64,000 bases of DNA from PFL42 sp963789825 (GCA_963789825.1 CAWBME010000007.1:432227-496226); one strand, 5' to 3'; positions 44,184 to 54,036 are shown, counted from the stretch's first letter. Made by a program: numbers and translations. The notes: a model not told the origin generated them from the letters alone.

Positions 44184-45773
44184 AGACTGTGTGAGAAGTC
44201 CGGTGTTGTATAGGGTAGATCGTGTTCAGCAGCCTGTCCACCAGGAGTTGCCGGATGAGCCACGTCGAAGGGATAGACCGGGAGCAGATCACGCTCTTCC
44301 CCGAAGCCCTTGATGACTACGTCAGCCTGGAGAACCCGGTACGCTTCATAGACGCCTTCGTGGCAACCCTCGATCTAGTGGAACTGGGCTTCACCCATGC
44401 CGTTCCCCATGAGTTGGGACGCCCCCCATACAATCCAGCCGACCTTCTTCGGCTCTACATCTACGGCTACCTCAACCGCATTCGCTCCAGCCGCCACCTG
44501 GAAAGAGAAGCCAACCGGGCCGTGGAGCTGATGTGGCTCCTGCGCCGCCTGGCGCCTGACTTCCCTGGCCACGGCCTTCGGCAAGACCATCGCCGACTTC
44601 CGCAAGGACAACGCGCAGGCCATTCGCGGTGTCTGCCGGGAGTTCATCGCCTTCTGCCGCCAGCTCCGCCTCTTCGGAGGACAGGTCGTCGCCATCGACG
44701 GGTCCAAGTTCAAGGCGGTCAACGCCCGACACCGCAACTTCTCCGCCCGCAAGCTCAAGATCCAGACCGAGGTGATCGACGCCAGCATCCAGGAGTACCT
44801 GGACGAGCTAGAGAAGAACGACCAGGAGGAAGCAGATCTCCCAACGCTTACCGCCGAAGAGCTCAAGCAGAAGATCGAGATCCTCCGGGAGAGGAAGAGA
44901 AAGCTGCGAGCCCTGGGCAAGCAGATGGACCAGTCCGGTCAGACCCAGGTCTCCCTGACCGATCCCGATAGCCGTTCTATGCCGGCCGGAAAGGGGCTCG
45001 GTACCGACGTCGCCTACAACGTCCAGGTGACCGTCGACTCCAAGCACAAGCTCATCCTGGACCACGAGGTCACCAACGACCCGACGGACCGCAGACCACC
45101 TCAGCCGCATGGCGATCCGAGCCAAGGACCTGCTGGGTACCAGGCAACTGGAAGCTGTGGCCGACATGGGCTACTACGACGGCCAGGAGGTGAAGGCTTG
45201 TGCCCAAGCGGGGATCAAGGCCTACGTACCCAAGCCAATCACTTCGGCCAACCGCTCCTTGGGACTCTTCACCAAGGAGGACTTCCGCTACGACACCCGC
45301 CGAGATCGCTATCGCTGTCCCGCTGGCCAATACCTGACGTTCCGCTTCCAGACCCGCGAGTTGGACCGAGACGTCCGCTACTATGCCACCCCGGCCTGTG
45401 CGGGGTGCCGGCTCAGGGCCAAGTGCACTCGGAATGCCGGCGGCCGCCGCATCACTCGCTCAGTGGATGAGGTATTCCTGGAGGCGATGGAGCGCAGGGT
45501 CCGCGCTCATCCCGAGAAATTCAAACGCCGGAAAGGCATGGTCGAGCACCCCTTTGGCACGATCAAGAGGAGCATGAACCAGGGGTACTTCCTGACCCAG
45601 AGGCCTCAAGAACGTGGGAACCGAAATGAGCCTCTCGGTACTCGCCTACGATCTCCTCCGGGCGATCAACATCCTCGGTGTCCCCAGAATGATCAGGGCC
45701 ATCGCCTGAGGGCCCTTCCTCTTCTTCTACTATCCCCAACCGCGCTCTACGAACCGATTTCTCACACGCCCAC
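44184..45773 (+). mobile_element. IS1182-type insertion sequence inside an attC site
   Basis: The element is about 1,590 bp. Its ends share the inverted repeat GTGTGAGAA (left 44189-44197; right in the reverse sense near 45759-45768) within longer imperfect matches. It is flanked by GCGAG direct repeats. It contains a damaged IS1182-family transposase. Exact ends are uncertain by one or two bases. Confidence 0.8.
44255..45709 (+). pseudogene. IS1182-family transposase with three frameshifts
   Basis: Joined across frames, this is a DDE transposase of about 480 residues. The N-terminal part reads REQITLFPEALDDYVSLENP from ATG 44255, and the first Asp is in VVAIDGSKFKAVN in the second frame. 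The second Asp is in VADMGYYDGQEV in the third frame, and the C-terminal VEHPFGTIKRSMNQGYFL is followed by a last shift. The breaks fall near 44565, 45090 and 45605. No single frame encodes all three catalytic residues, so the copy is inactive. Confidence 0.85.
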
Positions 45774-45781
45774 GCGAGTTG

Positions 45782-45860
45782 TTAGGCGGCGTAGCGGGTC
45801 TTCGACCGCCGGTCCTCGGACAGCAACTTCCTTGCGTTGCCTGCGCGCATTATCCTCTGC
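45782..45860 (-). pseudogene. C-terminal fragment of a cassette gene cut by an IS110 element
   Basis: A minus-strand frame reads RAGNARKLLSEDRRSKTRYA and ends with A and a TAA inside the attC core (GCCTAAC). The compact basic ending looks like a real C-terminus. The rest is not next to it; an IS110-type element lies immediately upstream. The remaining part of the gene was not identified with certainty. Confidence 0.4.
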
Positions 45861-46056
45861 GATGAGACGCATCGGGCACTGAGACCGCGCCTCCATTGGT
45901 GCCTCGTGCCCGATTGTTAGCTTGGTCCTGAAGGCCTGCGTCGTTCTCACTGGTGACAGACTCCCACCGAGCCTGATCCCGTTTGGAAGATTGCTCTCCC
46001 GCTCGCTGCCTTCTCGCCCGATGCGTCTCTCATCCCACTATAGGCAGGTGCCACCC
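45858..46056 (+). ncRNA. Candidate structured RNA at the left end of an IS110-type element
   Basis: This non-coding leader has an inverted pair GATGAGACGCATCGGGCA (about 45860) and GCCCGATGCGTCTCTCATC (about 46017), plus an inner CGGGCAC/GTGCCCG hairpin. In the non-IS1111 branch of the IS110 family, the guide RNA is encoded upstream of the transposase, where this sits. No target match was worked out. Confidence 0.35.
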
Positions 46057-47417
46057 ATGCGTCAACCCTCCGCTCTCCCTCAGATCAGCCCCCACGCCGC
46101 CGGCGTCGACATCGGCGCCCACTCTCACTTCGTCGCCGTCCCACCCGGCTCCGACCCCAAGGCCAGGACGTCCGCGAGTTCGAAGCCTTCACCGCCGACC
46201 TCTATGCCCTGGCCGACTGGCTCGCCGCCTGCGGCGTGACCACCGTCGCCATGGAGTCCACCGGCGTCTACTGGATCCCCCTCTTCCAGATCCTCGAAGA
46301 ACGCCGCTTCGAGGTCCGCCTCGTCGATCCCCGCCGCATGAAGCACGTCCCCGGCCGCAAGACTGACGTCCTCGACTGCCAGTGGATCCAGCAGCTCCAC
46401 TCCTTCGGCCTGCTCGATGGCGCCTTCCGCCCTTCGGACCAGATCGTTGTCCTTCGAGGCTTCCTCCGCCAGCGTGCCATGCTCCTGCGCACCTGCGCTC
46501 AGCACATCCAGCATATCCACAAGTCCCTCGAGCAGATGAACCTCAAGCTCCACCTCGTCGTCTCCAACATCGTCGGCGTCACCGGCCTGCGCATCATCCG
46601 CACCATCCTGGCCGGCGAGCGCGATCCAGACAAGCTCGCTGCCCTGCGTGACCGCCGCTGCAAGAACGACGTCGCCACCATCGCTCGCGCCCTCCACGGA
46701 CACTACCGACCCGACCTGCTCTTCGCCCTGCGCCAGGCCGTAGAGCTCTTCGATCTCTACCAGACTAAGGTCGCCGAGTGCGACAGGGAGATCGAGGCCG
46801 TCTTAGCCTCCTTCGACGACGCATCCAAGGGCAAGACCCTGCCCCCGCCGCGCCGCAAGGGAGGCGTCTACCGCAACGCTCCCGCCTTCGATGCCCGCTC
46901 GGCCCTCTTCCGCATCTCCGGCACGGATCTCACTCGGGTCGAAGGTATTGACACCTCCATCGCACTCACCCTGATCTCCGAGATCGGCCTCGACATGGCC
47001 CGCTGGCCTTCCGAGAAGCACTTCGCCTCCTGGCTTGGCCTATGCCCGGGCTCAAAGGTCTCCGGGGGCAAAGTCCTCTCTTCCCGCACCAAGCTCTGCG
47101 CCAACCGTGCCGCCACCGCCTTCCGATTGGCAGCCAACGGTTTGCACAACTCCCACTCCGCTCTGGGCGCTTTCTTCCGCCGCATGAAGGCGCGGCTCGG
47201 AACCCCTAAGGCCATCACGGCCACCGCCCACAAGATCGCCTGCCTCGTCTACCGGCTGCTCAGGTTCGGCGAAGACTACATCCAGGTCGGAGAAGAAGAG
47301 TACGAGCGCCGCCATCGCGCTCGTACGGTGAGGAGCCTGGAAAGACGCGCCCATAGCCTGGGCTTTGTCCTCCACCCTGCCCCCGCAAGCCCTGGCCTCT
47401 CGGCAGAGCCTGCCTAA
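46057..47417 (+). pseudogene. IS110-family transposase, one frameshift
   Basis: Joined across a shift near 46162, this is a protein of about 452 residues with a DEDD/RuvC-like N-terminal domain. The first Asp is in GVDIGAHSHFVAV (first frame), Glu in VAMESTGVYW, and two Asp in KTDVLDCQWI. The C-terminal transposase domain contains ASWLGLCPGSKVSGGKVLSS with the catalytic Ser. It differs from the three IS1111-type copies (shorter, different sequence). The N-terminal catalytic Asp is in another frame than the rest, so this copy is probably inactive unless the shift is an assembly error. Confidence 0.85.
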
Positions 47418-47549
47418 TCCTTAGGGGAAGTTACTTGGAAGGCGGCGATCAGATGGGAGACGGTGCGCCCTTCACGGGGACCATTTGGGGGGTCTTGAAG
47501 ATGGAATCCGTACATCGCCGGGTCGTAGTATTGGCGGAGCCGGCGCGCC
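47418..47549 (-). other. Short stretch between IS110 element and membrane pseudogene
   Basis: On the minus strand an open frame here reads RRLRQYYDPAMYGFHLQDPP and TVSHLIAAFQVTSPK. It looks protein-like and may be part of the gene interrupted by the IS110 element, but I could not name it. Confidence 0.3.
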
Positions 47550-48673
47550 TTAGCCGGACGGGAGAAAGTTATCGCCGGGGAGGAAGATCATGGTGAGGAG
47601 CCAAAGCTGCGTATATGCTAGCACTCTTCTGTTACTCCGTGCCGCGCCGAACACCAGGAAGGAAGCTATCAGTCCGATGCTGAATCGCGATGCCCCTAGC
47701 GGGTCGAGGAGATTGGAAGCAGGGAGGAACAGGAACGCGGTAGACTGAGCAAGAAGTGCAAGGGCGGCGGGCTGGACGAAACCCTTGGCAAGCGATCGGA
47801 TTGAGACTAGGATCCCTGCTGCTGCGGGAATGAGAATCAATGGGACGACAAGGATCGAGAGAGTAAGAACGTGCCGACGTTGTAAGCAGCGATAGACCAC
47901 CACGCGGCGAAGCGGCAGGAGCTCGAACGGGGTCGACATCGCCCCTCCGGATCCAATGCCGATACTCCCCACCCATATCCACAACACGCCTTGCCAGACA
48001 GCAAATGGCAGTAATGCCAAGATCCCCCATTTGAGAGCTGCCTTGTGGCCAGCCGCTCTAAGCATGCTCAGGAGGTATCCGAGCGCGATAAGGATGGTGA
48101 CCTCTTTCGCCAGCAAGGCGAGGGCAGAACGCAAAGGCACTAGCCTGACGCCTCCCCTTAACCCATGCGAGGGCGCCTACTTGAACGAAGAAGTAGGCGG
48201 TGGGCTCAGTGAGATCGAGACGAACGGACATGAGCATTCCCACGTTCAGGGCGTAGGCCAAGGCCCACCAACGACTCTGCCCGTAATGGGCAAGTATACC
48301 TTCGGTAGCTGCGACCCCGCAGGCTAGCGCTACGAGGTTTACGACGATGAGGGCCCAGGGAACTGATGGGGATTTCCAAACGCAGCAATCCGCGCCAAGA
48401 TTGGATAAAGGATTCTCTGGAGACGATATGCGGGAACGTCCAGGTGAGGACACCGGCAATTGGCGAGAGTGCTATCTGGTATGAGAACTGTCCGTCATAG
48501 CCCATCGTCCCATCGGCAATGCCTGGGTCGAAGCGGGATCCAATCCGGACTAACGCGAAAGGGTCCCCTTGAGTTCTCCCTAAGACGCTGGCAAGATAGG
48601 CAAAGGCGATAAGGGAAACGACCATCCATGGCCTAGCGCTAGATCGCACGTTCCTCCTTGGAGATACCAACAT
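47550..48673 (-). pseudogene. Multi-helix membrane protein broken by two frameshifts
   Basis: Three minus-strand frames join into one membrane protein of about 370 residues. The N-terminal part (48673 to about 48440) has FDPGIADGTMGYDGQFSYQI, typical of a family of polytopic proteins linked to cell-surface glycopolymers. The middle part has WALAYALNVGMLMSVRLDLT. The C-terminal part (48140-47550) has several helices such as AALALLAQSTAFLFLPASNL. The breaks are near 48430 and 48130. The last part stops at 47550. It lies in a cassette between attC 48693 and the IS1182-interrupted site. Confidence 0.6.
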
Positions 48674-48830
48674 CGAACGAGTTCTGGGCGGTGCCTAACG
48701 GCCTCGAGCTATGCTGCCCGGCGGCTCGGGCTTGCATCCTTCATTCTATAGGACGAATGCAGGCCAGGCACCAACTGCCTTTTCGCCCGCCAGCCGGGTC
48801 AGCATCAGCGAGTTGATTATATGAAAGCGC

Positions 48831-48884
48831 TGCACCTCCCGCTACACTGGTAGCTGCCGAGCCGCCAATGCACAAGGAGGTGCA
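48831..48884 (+). promoter_or_regulatory. Hairpin that can hide the transposase ribosome-binding site, copy 1
   Basis: TGCACCTCC (48831-48839) is complementary to GGAGGTGCA (48876-48884), which contains the ribosome-binding site of the ATG at 48887. Transcripts reading in from outside would fold over the site and block translation. Confidence 0.65.
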
Positions 48885-48917
48885 ACATGTTGAAGCAATC
48901 CCATTATAAGGTCGGCT

Positions 48918-50003
48918 GTGACGCGCACCCTGGCCCAGCCCGCTAGGGCAGGCAAGCACTACTCCCTCTTCGCCGTTCTCGATCACCGAGGCAAGCCCGT
49001 CGAGCAGACCCGGGTCAACCACGAACCCGGCGCTATCCGGGCTTTCGTCTCCCGCTTCCCGCCAGGCACGCCGGTCGCCCTGGAAACCGTGGGTAACTGG
49101 TACTGGATCGTGGATGAGATCGAACAAGCTGGATGCGTCCCTCTCCTGGCGCACGCTCAAATGGCGAAGAAGATGATGGGGCACGTGCATAAGACGGATA
49201 AGCTCGACGCGCAGGGGCTGGCTATCCTCCAGCACCTCGGATCGCTGCCCACCGTCTGGATCGCCCCGGGAGAGATCCGGGATGAGCGCGAGCTGCCCCG
49301 CACCCGAATGGCCTTGTCCAAGATGCGAACGGCTCTGAAGAACCGCATGCATTCCACCCTGGCCAAGTACGCGCTCTCCCTCGACACCCAGAGCGATATC
49401 TACGCCCCCAAATGGCGCCCACAGCTCATGCAGCTCATCTGCTCTTTGCCCGACGAAACGCGGCACTGCATGGAGCAGGAGCTCGAATTGCTGGATCAGG
49501 TGCAGGAGCAGATCCATCGGCTGGAGGCTCGCATCCTGGAACGGGTGCAGATGACCCCCACCATCCAGCTCATCCAGTCGGTCCCGGGCCCGGCGAAGAT
49601 CCTGGCCATCGTCATTGATCGGGAGGTGGGGTCCATCGATCGTTTCCCGTCACCCCACCACTTTGCCAGCTACTGCGGGCTCGTCCCCAAGGTCATGGCC
49701 AGCGGCGGCAAGACCCACTACGGCAAGATGATCAAGGCCGCCAACAACTACCTCAAGTGGGCCTTCATCGAAGCCGCAAACGTCATTGTCCGTCAGCGGC
49801 ACCATCCGGCGTGGCGGGCGAAGTACGTGTGCCAGCTCTACGAACGCACTCGCCAAAGGAAGGGCCACGCCGTCGCCGTGGGGACCGTGGCGCGATACCT
49901 AGCCGAAGCGACCTATTGGGTTCTCAAGAAGGGCGAGCCCTACCGGGAGCCGGTGGGGAGAAAGTCAGCCGCCTCGCTCAAGCAGGGGCAGGTGCGCACC
50001 TAA
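48918..50003 (+). CDS. IS1111-type transposase, N-terminus damaged
   Basis: The normal start would be the ATG at 48887 after AAGGAGG, giving KQSHYKVGCDAH; that frame stops at a TAG within 20 codons. A GTG at 48918 opens the main frame (361 residues), which lacks the first catalytic Asp of VGCDAH. The rest is intact: Glu in VALETVGNWYW, the Asp pair in TDKLDAQGL, and the C-terminal domain with MASGGKTHYGKMIKAANNYL including the catalytic Ser. Loss of the first DEDD residue should make this copy inactive on its own, though other copies could act on its ends. Confidence 0.85.
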   Translation: MTRTLAQPARAGKHYSLFAVLDHRGKPVEQTRVNHEPGAIRAFVSRFPPGTPVALETVGNWYWIVDEIEQAGCVPLLAHAQMAKKMMGHVHKTDKLDAQGLAILQHLGSLPTVWIAPGEIRDERELPRTRMALSKMRTALKNRMHSTLAKYALSLDTQSDIYAPKWRPQLMQLICSLPDETRHCMEQELELLDQVQEQIHRLEARILERVQMTPTIQLIQSVPGPAKILAIVIDREVGSIDRFPSPHHFASYCGLVPKVMASGGKTHYGKMIKAANNYLKWAFIEAANVIVRQRHHPAWRAKYVCQLYERTRQRKGHAVAVGTVARYLAEATYWVLKKGEPYREPVGRKSAASLKQGQVRT

Positions 50004-50238
50004 CATGGCTCCACTGAGAGCCGCGAGTTGATTGCACCGCCCCTGCTGAATACTACTCATGCCCGATAAAGGGCGAATAGATGTTTCCGGGCGAAACCCC
50101 CGCGATGTTGGCGGGGCGAGACCGGCTTGACTTGATCGGCGCAGGGCCCTGGTTCAAACTCGGCCAACTGCCTCTAGGAGCGAGGTGACCTTTGATTCCA
50201 ACAGTTCACTCTTGACAGGCGCAGTGCTTTCATAGATG
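50004..50238 (+). ncRNA. Candidate guide (bridge/seek) RNA of IS element 1
   Basis: The 235-bp non-coding right end contains GCGAGTTGATT (50023-50033), identical over 11 bases to the left junction (48808-48818). It also contains ATAGATGTT (50077-50085), identical to the right junction (50232-50240). In IS1111-group elements the guide RNA is encoded downstream of the transposase, and such junction matches are its target and donor guides. Confidence 0.6.
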
Positions 50239-50757
50239 TTAGGCGGGCCCAACCACCAACTCCTTCATCCAAGGTAGGTGCTCAATGTAGTGGGCGGCCG
50301 TGTTCTCGAGGATGAGGTCAACGACCCGCCTATCATCGGTTCGTGGGGCAAGCGGGAAGACATCCCGCACGGTTCTGGCCAGATCCGCTTCAGGCAGCGA
50401 GTGGACCCCTTTCATCAATTCCCGGTGCACTTCGCGCAACCGGTCGATTGATTGACTAAGCGAGAGATGGCTCTCCCGTTGCCTGATGATCTCGTTGATC
50501 TGGTCAAATGACGCCGTGGAGTAGAAGTCCTCTTCGATGCCAAGGGCTTCATGACGCGATCCACCGCGGAACAGGACTGCAACTGAGTCCCCCCAAACCG
50601 CCATGTGCGTGACGTGGTCCTTCACTGTCCACCCTTTGGCGTCTCGGGCGGTCGCGTCGTTGTCTTTGACCATGGCAAGAAAGGTTTCGAGATCAGACCA
50701 AGCGGACTGTACGGCGGCGTCCAGCTGAGCTTGCGCGTTGATCTTGGCGTTGGACAC
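50239..50757 (-). CDS. Cassette-encoded DinB/ClbS-like protein
   Basis: The 172-residue protein is a four-helix DinB-like protein. The segment GWTVKDHVTHMAVWGDSV (residues 42-59) has the first metal-site His, and the last helix contains LENTAAHYIEHLPWM with the second His pair. It matches ClbS/DfsB-type proteins. The TAA stop lies inside the attC core box (TTAGGC on the plus strand), so gene and recombination site overlap. The ATG at 50757 follows GGAGCCAGTGTCC. It is a single-gene cassette ended by the interrupted attC. Confidence 0.88.
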   Translation of the reverse strand: MSNAKINAQAQLDAAVQSAWSDLETFLAMVKDNDATARDAKGWTVKDHVTHMAVWGDSVAVLFRGGSRHEALGIEEDFYSTASFDQINEIIRQRESHLSLSQSIDRLREVHRELMKGVHSLPEADLARTVRDVFPLAPRTDDRRVVDLILENTAAHYIEHLPWMKELVVGPA

Positions 50758-50782
50758 TGGCTCCTCCGATACAGGGGGGCAC

Positions 50783-50911
50783 GCCTAACGGCCTCGAGCT
50801 ATGCTGCCCGGCGGCTCGGGCAGGCTTCCACCCATTCTCGCGCATCCCGGCAGGCCAGGCACCACTGCATTTTCGCCCGCCAGCCGGGTCAGCATCAGCG
50901 AGTTGTTAGGC
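50783..50911 (-). repeat. attC site, intact
   Basis: GCCTAAC (50783-50789) and GTTAGGC (50905-50911) bound a 129-bp palindromic site. On the minus strand it reads GCCTAACAACTCGCTGATGC, with an extra base in GCTGATGC compared with the other arm's GCTATGC. This unpaired base fixes the site's orientation as minus, matching the genes. Confidence 0.97.
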
Positions 50912-50960
50912 CGCACATTGCACGCTTCTGACGGAGACTCATATCCTGTGAGTCGCGAAG

Positions 50961-51491
<531 letters not shown>

Positions 51492-51704
51492 ACCACTTCC
51501 TTTCCTCATGCGGCACACGCGCGCCGATCTTGAGCGACGTTGATGACTGGGGCGTTGCGAGTTGTGCGGCCTAACGGCCTCGAGCTATGCTGCCCGGCGG
51601 CTCGGGCAAGCTCCCTTCCATTCTCGCGCAACTCGGCAGGCCAGGCACCCTGACCTTTCGCCCGCCAGCCGGGTCAGCATCAGCGAGTTGATCATATGAA
51701 AGGA

Positions 51705-51761
51705 CTGCACCTCCCGCTACACTCGTGGCGGGCAAACACACAAGCAAAGGAGGAGGTGCAG
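51705..51761 (+). promoter_or_regulatory. Hairpin that can hide the transposase ribosome-binding site, copy 2
   Basis: CTGCACCTCC (51705-51714) pairs exactly with GGAGGTGCAG (51752-51761), which holds the ribosome-binding site of the ATG at 51764. An inner CCCGC/GCGGG pair can extend it. Confidence 0.7.
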
Positions 51762-51763
51762 CT

Positions 51764-52840
51764 ATGTCTCATTATAGGGTGGGTTGCGACGCCCATCGTC
51801 GCTATTCTCAGTTTGCCGTTCTCGATCAGGATGGCCAGCTCCGCCAGCAGACCCGCGTTGATCATGCGCCCGGCGCCATCAGGGCGTTCCTCGAGGGCTT
51901 GCCCGATGGCACGCCGGTCGCCCTGGAGAGCATCGGCAATTGGTACTGGATCGCCGACGAGATCGAAGCCGCCGGGTGCCTGCCGCTCCTGACCCACGCC
52001 GCCAAGGCCAAGGTCATGATGGGCAACGTCAACAAGACCGACAAGCTGGACGCCAAGGGATTGGCCAAGCTGCTCCACTTGGGGAGCCTGCCGACCGTCT
52101 GGCTGCCGCCCGGGGAGATCCGCGATGAACGAGAGCTCCATCGCACCCGGATGGCTCTCTCCAAGCTCAGGACCGCCCTGAAGAACCGGATCCATTCGAC
52201 CCTGGCCAAGTACGGCATCACCACCTCGGAACATAGCGACATCTTCGCCGGCGCCGGCCGGATCTGGCTCCAAGGCACCCTCGAGAGACTTCCCCCGGAG
52301 ACAGGCCGTTGCGTCGCTCAGGAGATCGAAGCCCTGGACGAACTCGGGGATCAGATCTCTCAGCTCGAACGGCGCATTCGCCAACGCACTGCACTCACCC
52401 CCTCGATCCAGCTCCTGAAGACCCTCCCCGGAGTGGCCGACGTGCTAGCCATCATCATTGAGCGCGAGATCGGCTCGATCGATCGCTTCGATACCGCCGG
52501 CCAGTTCACCAGCTTCGCCGGCCTTGTCCCTACCGTGCATGCCAGCGGCGGCAAGACCCGCTTCGGTCACATGCGCAAGCCCTGCAACCAGTACCTCAAG
52601 TGGGCTTTCATCGAGGCCGCCAACGTCATCGTCCGCCACCGTCACCACCCCGCCTGGAAGACCAAGTACGTCTGCCAGATCTACGACCAGGTCTCACGGC
52701 GCAAAGGCCATGCCGTCGCTGTGGGCGCGGTGGCTCGCCATCTGGCCGAGGCAGCTTTCTGGATCATCAAGCGACAAGAACCCTACCGGCCGCCTGCCAG
52801 CCGGCAGGCCTCTCCCAAGCAGGTGCGAGGGCGTGCCTAA
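51764..52840 (+). CDS. IS1111-type transposase, intact
   Basis: The 358-residue protein is a complete IS110-family, IS1111-group transposase. The DEDD domain has Asp in VGCDAHRR (residues 5-12), Glu in VALESIGNWYW (near 58), and the Asp pair in KTDKLDAKGL (near 99). The C-terminal domain has LKTLPGVADVLAIIIEREIG and HASGGKTRFGHMRKPCNQYL, the latter with the presumed catalytic Ser. These recombinases use an element-encoded guide RNA to pair donor and target. The ATG at 51764 follows GGAGGAGG. The gene reads against the cassette direction. Confidence 0.95.
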   Translation: MSHYRVGCDAHRRYSQFAVLDQDGQLRQQTRVDHAPGAIRAFLEGLPDGTPVALESIGNWYWIADEIEAAGCLPLLTHAAKAKVMMGNVNKTDKLDAKGLAKLLHLGSLPTVWLPPGEIRDERELHRTRMALSKLRTALKNRIHSTLAKYGITTSEHSDIFAGAGRIWLQGTLERLPPETGRCVAQEIEALDELGDQISQLERRIRQRTALTPSIQLLKTLPGVADVLAIIIEREIGSIDRFDTAGQFTSFAGLVPTVHASGGKTRFGHMRKPCNQYLKWAFIEAANVIVRHRHHPAWKTKYVCQIYDQVSRRKGHAVAVGAVARHLAEAAFWIIKRQEPYRPPASRQASPKQVRGRA

Positions 52841-53004
52841 CTTGTATCCATCGAGATACGTGAGTTGATTGCCAGGCACCTGCTGGACTTGCTCATGCCG
52901 CACTGACGGCGGATAGATGTTTCCGGGGGAACCGGCCTAGAGCAGCAGGGGATCGATCCGATCTCAGAACCGCGTACGTCTTGACAGCAGCCCTTTCATA
53001 GATG
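52841..53004 (+). ncRNA. Candidate guide (bridge/seek) RNA of IS element 2
   Basis: The 164-bp right end carries GAGTTGATT (52862-52870), matching the left junction GAGTTGAT (51685-51692). It also carries ATAGATGTT (52913-52921), matching the right junction (52998-53006). Intervening GC-rich inverted segments can form two stems. Confidence 0.65.
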
Positions 53005-53115
53005 TTAGGCGCCCGTCGGAACTCTTAGATGGCCACCCAGCCCATTGGACAATCGAACGGGCCCGTAGCAGAATTTGGATGCCCGCCCGATACGGCGACG
53101 CGTGGAAAGGCTGAC

Positions 53116-54036
53116 ATGACCGAGCCCTCGGAACACAAGATCCCTTTGACGCGCTATGCCTGGTTGTCGATCGCGGCCGCGATAGTGACCATCTTCATGA
53201 AGGCCACCGCCTACTATCTAACCGGTTCGGTCGGCCTCTTGTCCGACGCGCTGGAATCGACGGTGAACCTCGCTGCCGCCATCGTCGCTCTGATCGCTCT
53301 ACGGACGGTCACCCGCCCGGCCGACGACGAGTTCGCCTTCGGCTACGCCAAGGTCGAGTATTTCTCCAGCGGCTTTGAGGGCGGGATGGTTCTCCTCGCC
53401 TCAGTAGCCATCTTGATGACGGCTATCCCGCGCCTGGTTCACCCCGCCGAGTTGGAGCAGGTCGGCCTTGGCCTGGCCATCTCGGTGGCGGCCTCGCTCA
53501 TCAACTTGGTGGTGGCGCTGATCTTGTTGCGGGCGGGCAAGCGGTACAACTCGATCACGCTGGAGGCCGACGCCCGGCATCTGATGACCGATGTCTGGAC
53601 CACGGCTGGCGTCCTGGTGGGGATCGCCCTTGTCGGGCTGACGGGCTACCTGCGCCTCGACCCCCTGGTCGCCATCCTCGTGGCCATCAATATCATGTTT
53701 ACCGGATACCGTCTGCTCGTCCGTTCGGGGCGGGGTCTGATGGACCAGGCCCTGCCGCCCGAAGAGACGGCCGCCGTCCGATCCATCCTGGACTCGTACC
53801 AGGCACGCGGCGTTCAGTATCACGCGCTGCGATCGCGCCAGGCTGCGGCGCGCCGGTTCCTGGTCGCGCATCTCCTGGTGCCGGGGAACTGGACGATCCG
53901 CCACGGTCACAAGCTGGCGGAGGAGATCGAGACAGAGGTCGCGGGCGCCCTCCCGAACTCGAACATGGTCACCCACCTGGAACCGGCCGACGATCCGACC
54001 TCTATGCGGGACGTCCAGATCGACCGCGGGGACTGA
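53116..54036 (+). CDS. Cation diffusion facilitator (metal efflux) in reverse orientation within a cassette
   Basis: The 306-residue protein is a CDF-family transporter with about five to six helices. Helix 2 has the metal-site region GSVGLLSDALESTVNLAAAI (near 39-58), and helix 5 has ADARHLMTDVWTTAGVLVGI (near 155-174) with the conserved H-x3-D. A C-terminal cytosolic domain (LVAHLLVPGNWTIRHGHKLA) follows. It exports divalent metals such as Zn or Fe in exchange for protons; the metal is unknown. It lies on the plus strand, against the array direction, so a cassette promoter would not express it. The ATG at 53116 is preceded by AAAGGCTGAC, a weak site. Confidence 0.9.
   Translation: MTEPSEHKIPLTRYAWLSIAAAIVTIFMKATAYYLTGSVGLLSDALESTVNLAAAIVALIALRTVTRPADDEFAFGYAKVEYFSSGFEGGMVLLASVAILMTAIPRLVHPAELEQVGLGLAISVAASLINLVVALILLRAGKRYNSITLEADARHLMTDVWTTAGVLVGIALVGLTGYLRLDPLVAILVAINIMFTGYRLLVRSGRGLMDQALPPEETAAVRSILDSYQARGVQYHALRSRQAAARRFLVAHLLVPGNWTIRHGHKLAEEIETEVAGALPNSNMVTHLEPADDPTSMRDVQIDRGD

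Larger units (their letters stand above)
44065..45787 (-). repeat. attC site interrupted by an IS1182-type element
   Basis: The left part (GCCGAAC at 44065-44071 through GCGAG at 44179-44183) and the right part (GCGAG at 45774-45778 through GTTAGGC at 45781-45787) would form one complete site if the intervening element were removed. The GCGAG copies are a 5-bp target duplication. Confidence 0.85.
48816..50238 (+). mobile_element. IS110/IS1111-type element 1, inserted in attC
   Basis: The element is 1,423 bp. Sub-terminal inverted repeats ATGAAAGCGCTGC and GCAGTGCTTTCAT lie 5 bp or so inside each end, as in the IS1111 group. There is no target duplication. It sits between G and TTAGGC of the core box. 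The right non-coding end (235 bp) is longer than in copies 2 and 3. The transposase N-terminus is frameshifted. Confidence 0.92.
48693..50244 (-). repeat. attC site interrupted by IS1111-type element 1
   Basis: GCCTAAC at 48693-48699, the full left arm, centre and right arm to GAGTTG (48810-48815) are followed after the element by TTAGGC at 50239-50244. Rejoining gives the standard GAGTTGTTAGGC end. The DinB-like gene's TAA stop lies inside this box. Confidence 0.95.
51691..53004 (+). mobile_element. IS110/IS1111-type element 2, inserted in attC
   Basis: The element is 1,314 bp with sub-terminal inverted repeats ATGAAAGGACTGC (51696-51708) and GCAGCCCTTTCAT (52987-52999), one mismatch. They lie 5 bp inside the ends. 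No target duplication is seen. The transposase is intact. It is almost identical to element 3, so both moved recently. Confidence 0.95.
51569..53010 (-). repeat. attC site interrupted by IS1111-type element 2
   Basis: GCCTAAC at 51569-51575 and the arms to GAGTTG (51685-51690) are followed after the element by TTAGGC (53005-53010). The insertion point is identical to that of elements 1 and 3. Confidence 0.95.
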
